Virus record (IMG/VR): IMGVR_UViG_3300025617_000007
Location: 62,001 to 126,000 of that record
Source of the DNA: a virus
Direction: 5' to 3' (one strand)
DNA length: 64,000 nt
Position numbers and translations under genes: made by a program. The notes beneath the pieces are model-generated. The model ran no database searches. It was not told where the DNA came from and saw only the letters and a program-made list of their open reading frames with translations. Positions 61,782-64,000 of this stretch are shown one piece after another. Position 1 is the stretch's first letter. Each line of letters begins with the position of its first letter.

Positions 61782-62868
61782 CTCTAAATGTTATGTTTAA
61801 ATTATTGAACTTAAGGAAATCCGGCATTTCAGTACCTGCCTTAGGTGCCGGTTTATGTTTTGGTTTGTAAGGACTTTTTCTGTCAGGTTTAGAAGGTGTT
61901 TTTGTTGGAGTTTTAACAGGGGCTTCTTTGGTTCCTTGTTCCAATAAATCTTTTTTAGTCATTGTCGGTTTCTTATAATTTCTCAACAAAGATACTAAAC
62001 TTTCTTCAATTTTACTAACTTTCCTCTGAAAAGATTCGTTCTGTTTTTTTACATCTCTTACACAACGCTCGAATTTTTCATTTTCTTTCTTAGTGTAATC
62101 ATCTTTTTCTTTACCTTCAAGACCTAATGATGACGTACATACCGCCCATGGGTTATATTTTTCTTTTTTCTTATCCTCAAACATACCTAACGTAGTGATT
62201 GGTGTTTTCATCTTAACACTTTTCTTTTTAGTTTCAGAAATACCCATACCGTCATTGGCTTTCATATTGTCAGAAGGACCGTCTTCATTACCTTCAGGGT
62301 TTGGGTCCTCATTAGGGTCAATACCTGCAATTTTATTCAAATCATTAGTCATTTGATTCTCATCTAATTCGATATCAACATCATATGGGTCAACCTCTTT
62401 AACTGGTTCGAACATCCTAACCATAGCGTAGAATGTTTCGGGAAAATATCGTCTAAGATATCTTCTTTTAGCATCATCAATAAGACCTTCTCTATCTGTT
62501 TCATACTCTTCCCAATCATCCCAATAAAAATCTACGGCGTCTTCAGCTGCGGATTCTAACTCAGAAGAAAATGGACTTGGCATACTTTGAGGTTCACCTA
62601 AATCCCTGTGAATAGAATCATTCATAATACTTTGGTCCGAAGAACCCCATTCATTTAATTCTTCCTCACCTAATTCTTGTGATATTTTTTGAACTAAGTC
62701 ATTTGCCTGATTTAAATCATTTTTAATTTTTTCAGTCTTATCCGTAGTACTTTGTTCATTAACAATTTTTTTATGTAAAACATTGATTTGTTTTTCATTA
62801 AGGTTTTTAAGAGTTTTAATCGTAAAACCTTCTTTCATTAATTCCATTAATTTATTCTTGGTGCTCAT
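61774..62868 (-). CDS. Acidic protein with 'NPWAVC' module and leader helix
   Basis: 364 residues. It starts MSTKNKLMELMKEGFTIKTL, then LNEKQINVLHKKIVNEQ, a leader-like helix pair with the same 'E..i..l..kiv.E' pattern as other virion proteins here. Residues ~80-200 are acidic. A conserved module (KYNPWAVCTSSLGLEGKEKD, then KFERCVRDVKKQ) with two Cys is known from large-phage and giant-virus proteins of unknown function. C-terminus is Lys/Pro-rich (TPTKTPSKPDRKSPYKPKHK). It overlaps both neighbouring genes (8 and 17 bases). Confidence 0.5.
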   Translation of the reverse strand: MSTKNKLMELMKEGFTIKTLKNLNEKQINVLHKKIVNEQSTTDKTEKIKNDLNQANDLVQKISQELGEEELNEWGSSDQSIMNDSIHRDLGEPQSMPSPFSSELESAAEDAVDFYWDDWEEYETDREGLIDDAKRRYLRRYFPETFYAMVRMFEPVKEVDPYDVDIELDENQMTNDLNKIAGIDPNEDPNPEGNEDGPSDNMKANDGMGISETKKKSVKMKTPITTLGMFEDKKKEKYNPWAVCTSSLGLEGKEKDDYTKKENEKFERCVRDVKKQNESFQRKVSKIEESLVSLLRNYKKPTMTKKDLLEQGTKEAPVKTPTKTPSKPDRKSPYKPKHKPAPKAGTEMPDFLKFNNLNITFRDE

Positions 62869-63268
62869 CTTCTATAAAACTTTTTTCGTAATCTAATACA
62901 ATATCTCTTTCGTAAATTTTATCTTCAACAGATTTTACACTGTCTCCGTAATGGAAAACTAATCTAGTGAGCTTTTCATTAACAATCGCTTCACTATCTT
63001 CGTCTTCCCATGCTAAGGCAATAACCCCGTCAATTGAGTCATATACCCCAAAAAAATCAGAATTTTGAATTAAATGTAACTCAATACCTGAATTTCTAAG
63101 GACTCCAACTTTCTTTATAAACTGAATATGGGGTGGTGAAGGGTTCCCATTAGCTGGTTGCGAGTCCCATTCATCACCCCATACATCGTTATCATCTGAA
63201 AAGATGAATTCATATATGTTATCACCCTTAAAATTGGGTCCTAGTTCATTTACATAAACTAATTTCAT
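62852..63268 (-). CDS. Conserved hypothetical phage protein
   Basis: 138 residues. It begins MKLVYVNELGPNFKGDNIYE, then FIFSDDNDVWGDEWDSQPAN and HLIQNSDFFGVYDSIDGVIA. This block is widely conserved in T4-like phages as an uncharacterised protein near terminase genes. It is acidic with a helical C-terminus, overlapping the next acidic gene by 17 bases and the previous one by 4 (ATGA). Function unknown. Confidence 0.6.
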   Translation of the reverse strand: MKLVYVNELGPNFKGDNIYEFIFSDDNDVWGDEWDSQPANGNPSPPHIQFIKKVGVLRNSGIELHLIQNSDFFGVYDSIDGVIALAWEDEDSEAIVNEKLTRLVFHYGDSVKSVEDKIYERDIVLDYEKSFIEDEHQE

Positions 63269-64000
63269 AGTAACTCACCTTTTGGAGATACTTTATATTG
63301 TTTACCGTCAGCTTCAAAAACTAAATTACTCTTATTTGTTTTTCCTAAAAATTTGATATTATCGTTTTCTTTAACTAAAAACTCAGAAGTTAATTCTTGT
63401 TCGATAGTTTCTGACAATCTTTTTATTTCTTTTTTAACTGTAATGTTTTGTACTTTTTCAGTTAAAAATTTTTTAATTTTTTTTCCTTCATTAATTTGTT
63501 TTTCATCTTCAGAAATAACAAAGTATTTTTCCAAAACTTTATCTATTTTAGATTCTTTGAATAACTCATCAACCATATATTTCATAGAATCCCCTTCTGC
63601 CATTTCACCTTCAGGTTCAGCCATTTCTTCATCTTCGAAATCTAAGTCTAAATCTAAGTCTAAATCTTCTTCACCTGCATCTACATCTATATCAACGTCA
63701 CCGTCCATACCGTAATCGATTTCATCTTCCTCAAAATTATCTAAAATATCTTCTTTATCTTCTTCAGATAGTTTTTCTAATTCAACGGCAGAAATTATTG
63801 AATTTAAAACATACTTAATATCTTCAGAAGAAAGTCCTTGATTTTTATCAAACATTCTAAGTTTTTGACCTAACTTACCTGTTAATTTTTGAATAGCCTT
63901 AAACGAGCCTTCTTCTTCGTCTTCTTCACCATCCATAGGTTCTTCATCACCCATACCCATTTCTTCACCATCCATAGGTTCTTCATCACCCATATCTAAA
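63265..64000 (-). CDS. Acidic repeat protein, partial (N-terminus beyond the window)
   Basis: The frame is open to the window edge; the first ATG in the window is at 63993 but codons continue upstream without a stop. The visible 242 residues start with repeats of PMDGEE/MGMGDEE, contain a DLDLDLDLDFEDEE stretch, and end in a more ordered lysine-rich domain (VQNITVKKEIKRLSETIEQE, ADGKQYKVSPKGELL). The composition resembles the gp22 scaffold protein; it could be a second core or assembly protein. Not recognised. Confidence 0.5.
   Translation of the reverse strand, partial: LDMGDEEPMDGEEMGMGDEEPMDGEEDEEEGSFKAIQKLTGKLGQKLRMFDKNQGLSSEDIKYVLNSIISAVELEKLSEEDKEDILDNFEEDEIDYGMDGDVDIDVDAGEEDLDLDLDLDFEDEEMAEPEGEMAEGDSMKYMVDELFKESKIDKVLEKYFVISEDEKQINEGKKIKKFLTEKVQNITVKKEIKRLSETIEQELTSEFLVKENDNIKFLGKTNKSNLVFEADGKQYKVSPKGELL
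63922..63994 (-). repeat. 39-base direct repeat coding DEEPMDGEE units
   Basis: The 34-base segment at 63922-63955 recurs at 63961-63994 (39-base period, 13 codons). It codes the acidic repeat at the start of the partial protein and may continue beyond the window. Confidence 0.75.

Noticed and set aside
1-64000. tRNA genes, integrase, transposase or attachment sites
   Set aside because: None recognised by eye; the gaps between genes are too short or lack cloverleaf-like GTTCRA segments. A tRNA scan would settle this.

Overview
The window is a piece of a large, AT-rich myovirus genome of the T4 superfamily. It holds recognisable counterparts of T4 gp13, gp14, gp15, gp17, gp18, gp19, gp20, gp21, gp22, gp23, gp26, gp43 and gp55, packed tightly with many TAATG stop/start overlaps. 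The host is probably a member of the Bacteroidota (a flavobacterium-like cell). The clues are a secreted protein whose signal peptide ends in the flavobacterial style (VYS|QN), a DUF4494-like protein (a Bacteroidota family), and base composition. This is inference, since no host gene is present. I see no tRNA, insertion sequence, integrase or CRISPR array, and no gene-free stretch longer than about 165 bases.

Layout. 1-10003 (minus): tail module, with a partial tape measure, a gp51/chaperone-like ORF, gp26-like protein, tail tube, a HAD phosphatase, tail sheath, gp15-like sheath stabiliser, zinc-ribbon protein and gp14-like neck protein. 10052-14910 (plus): SNF2-type helicase, a superoxide dismutase fused to a nuclease-like domain, gp13 neck protein and a small protein. 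14879-24851 (minus): family B DNA polymerase, then a receptor-binding cluster made of a short attachment protein, a 1515-residue Thr/Pro-stalk adhesin that shares its N-terminal domain, and a LamG-like fibre protein. 24907-27381 (plus): small conserved virion-type genes. 27439-39380 (plus): a glycan island with glycosyltransferases, a GT-GT-pyruvyltransferase fusion, GDP-mannose dehydratase, GDP-fucose synthase, a sulfotransferase and a 2OG oxygenase, interleaved with exonuclease, dUTPase, PhoH and HAD genes. 39380-46253 (plus): gp55-like late sigma factor, a membrane-segment virion protein, a gp5-like baseplate protein and others. 46250-55702: mixed small genes, then the head module (major capsid protein, scaffold, prohead protease). 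55811-56002 (plus): a phage ribosomal protein bS21. 56037-64000 (minus): scaffold-region protein, portal, large terminase and acidic proteins.

Three themes run across the genes. First, an 8-mer, TATTTAT(A/T/C/G), lies 4-40 bases upstream of most structural genes, always in the sense direction. It is a good candidate late promoter for the gp55-like sigma factor, and it is the reverse complement of T4's TATAAATA. Second, the major capsid protein has a T4-like (I/L)xE prohead-protease site at residue 60. Several otherwise unrelated proteins (HAD phosphatase, SOD-nuclease, WYL-like, OmpA-like, basic Cys proteins) start with short amphipathic leaders carrying the same site, as expected for proteins packed into the capsid and processed there. 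Third, the phage carries its own fucose, sulfate and pyruvate sugar chemistry next to a mucin-like Ser/Thr/Pro adhesin, which suggests that the virion or the infected cell surface is glycosylated.
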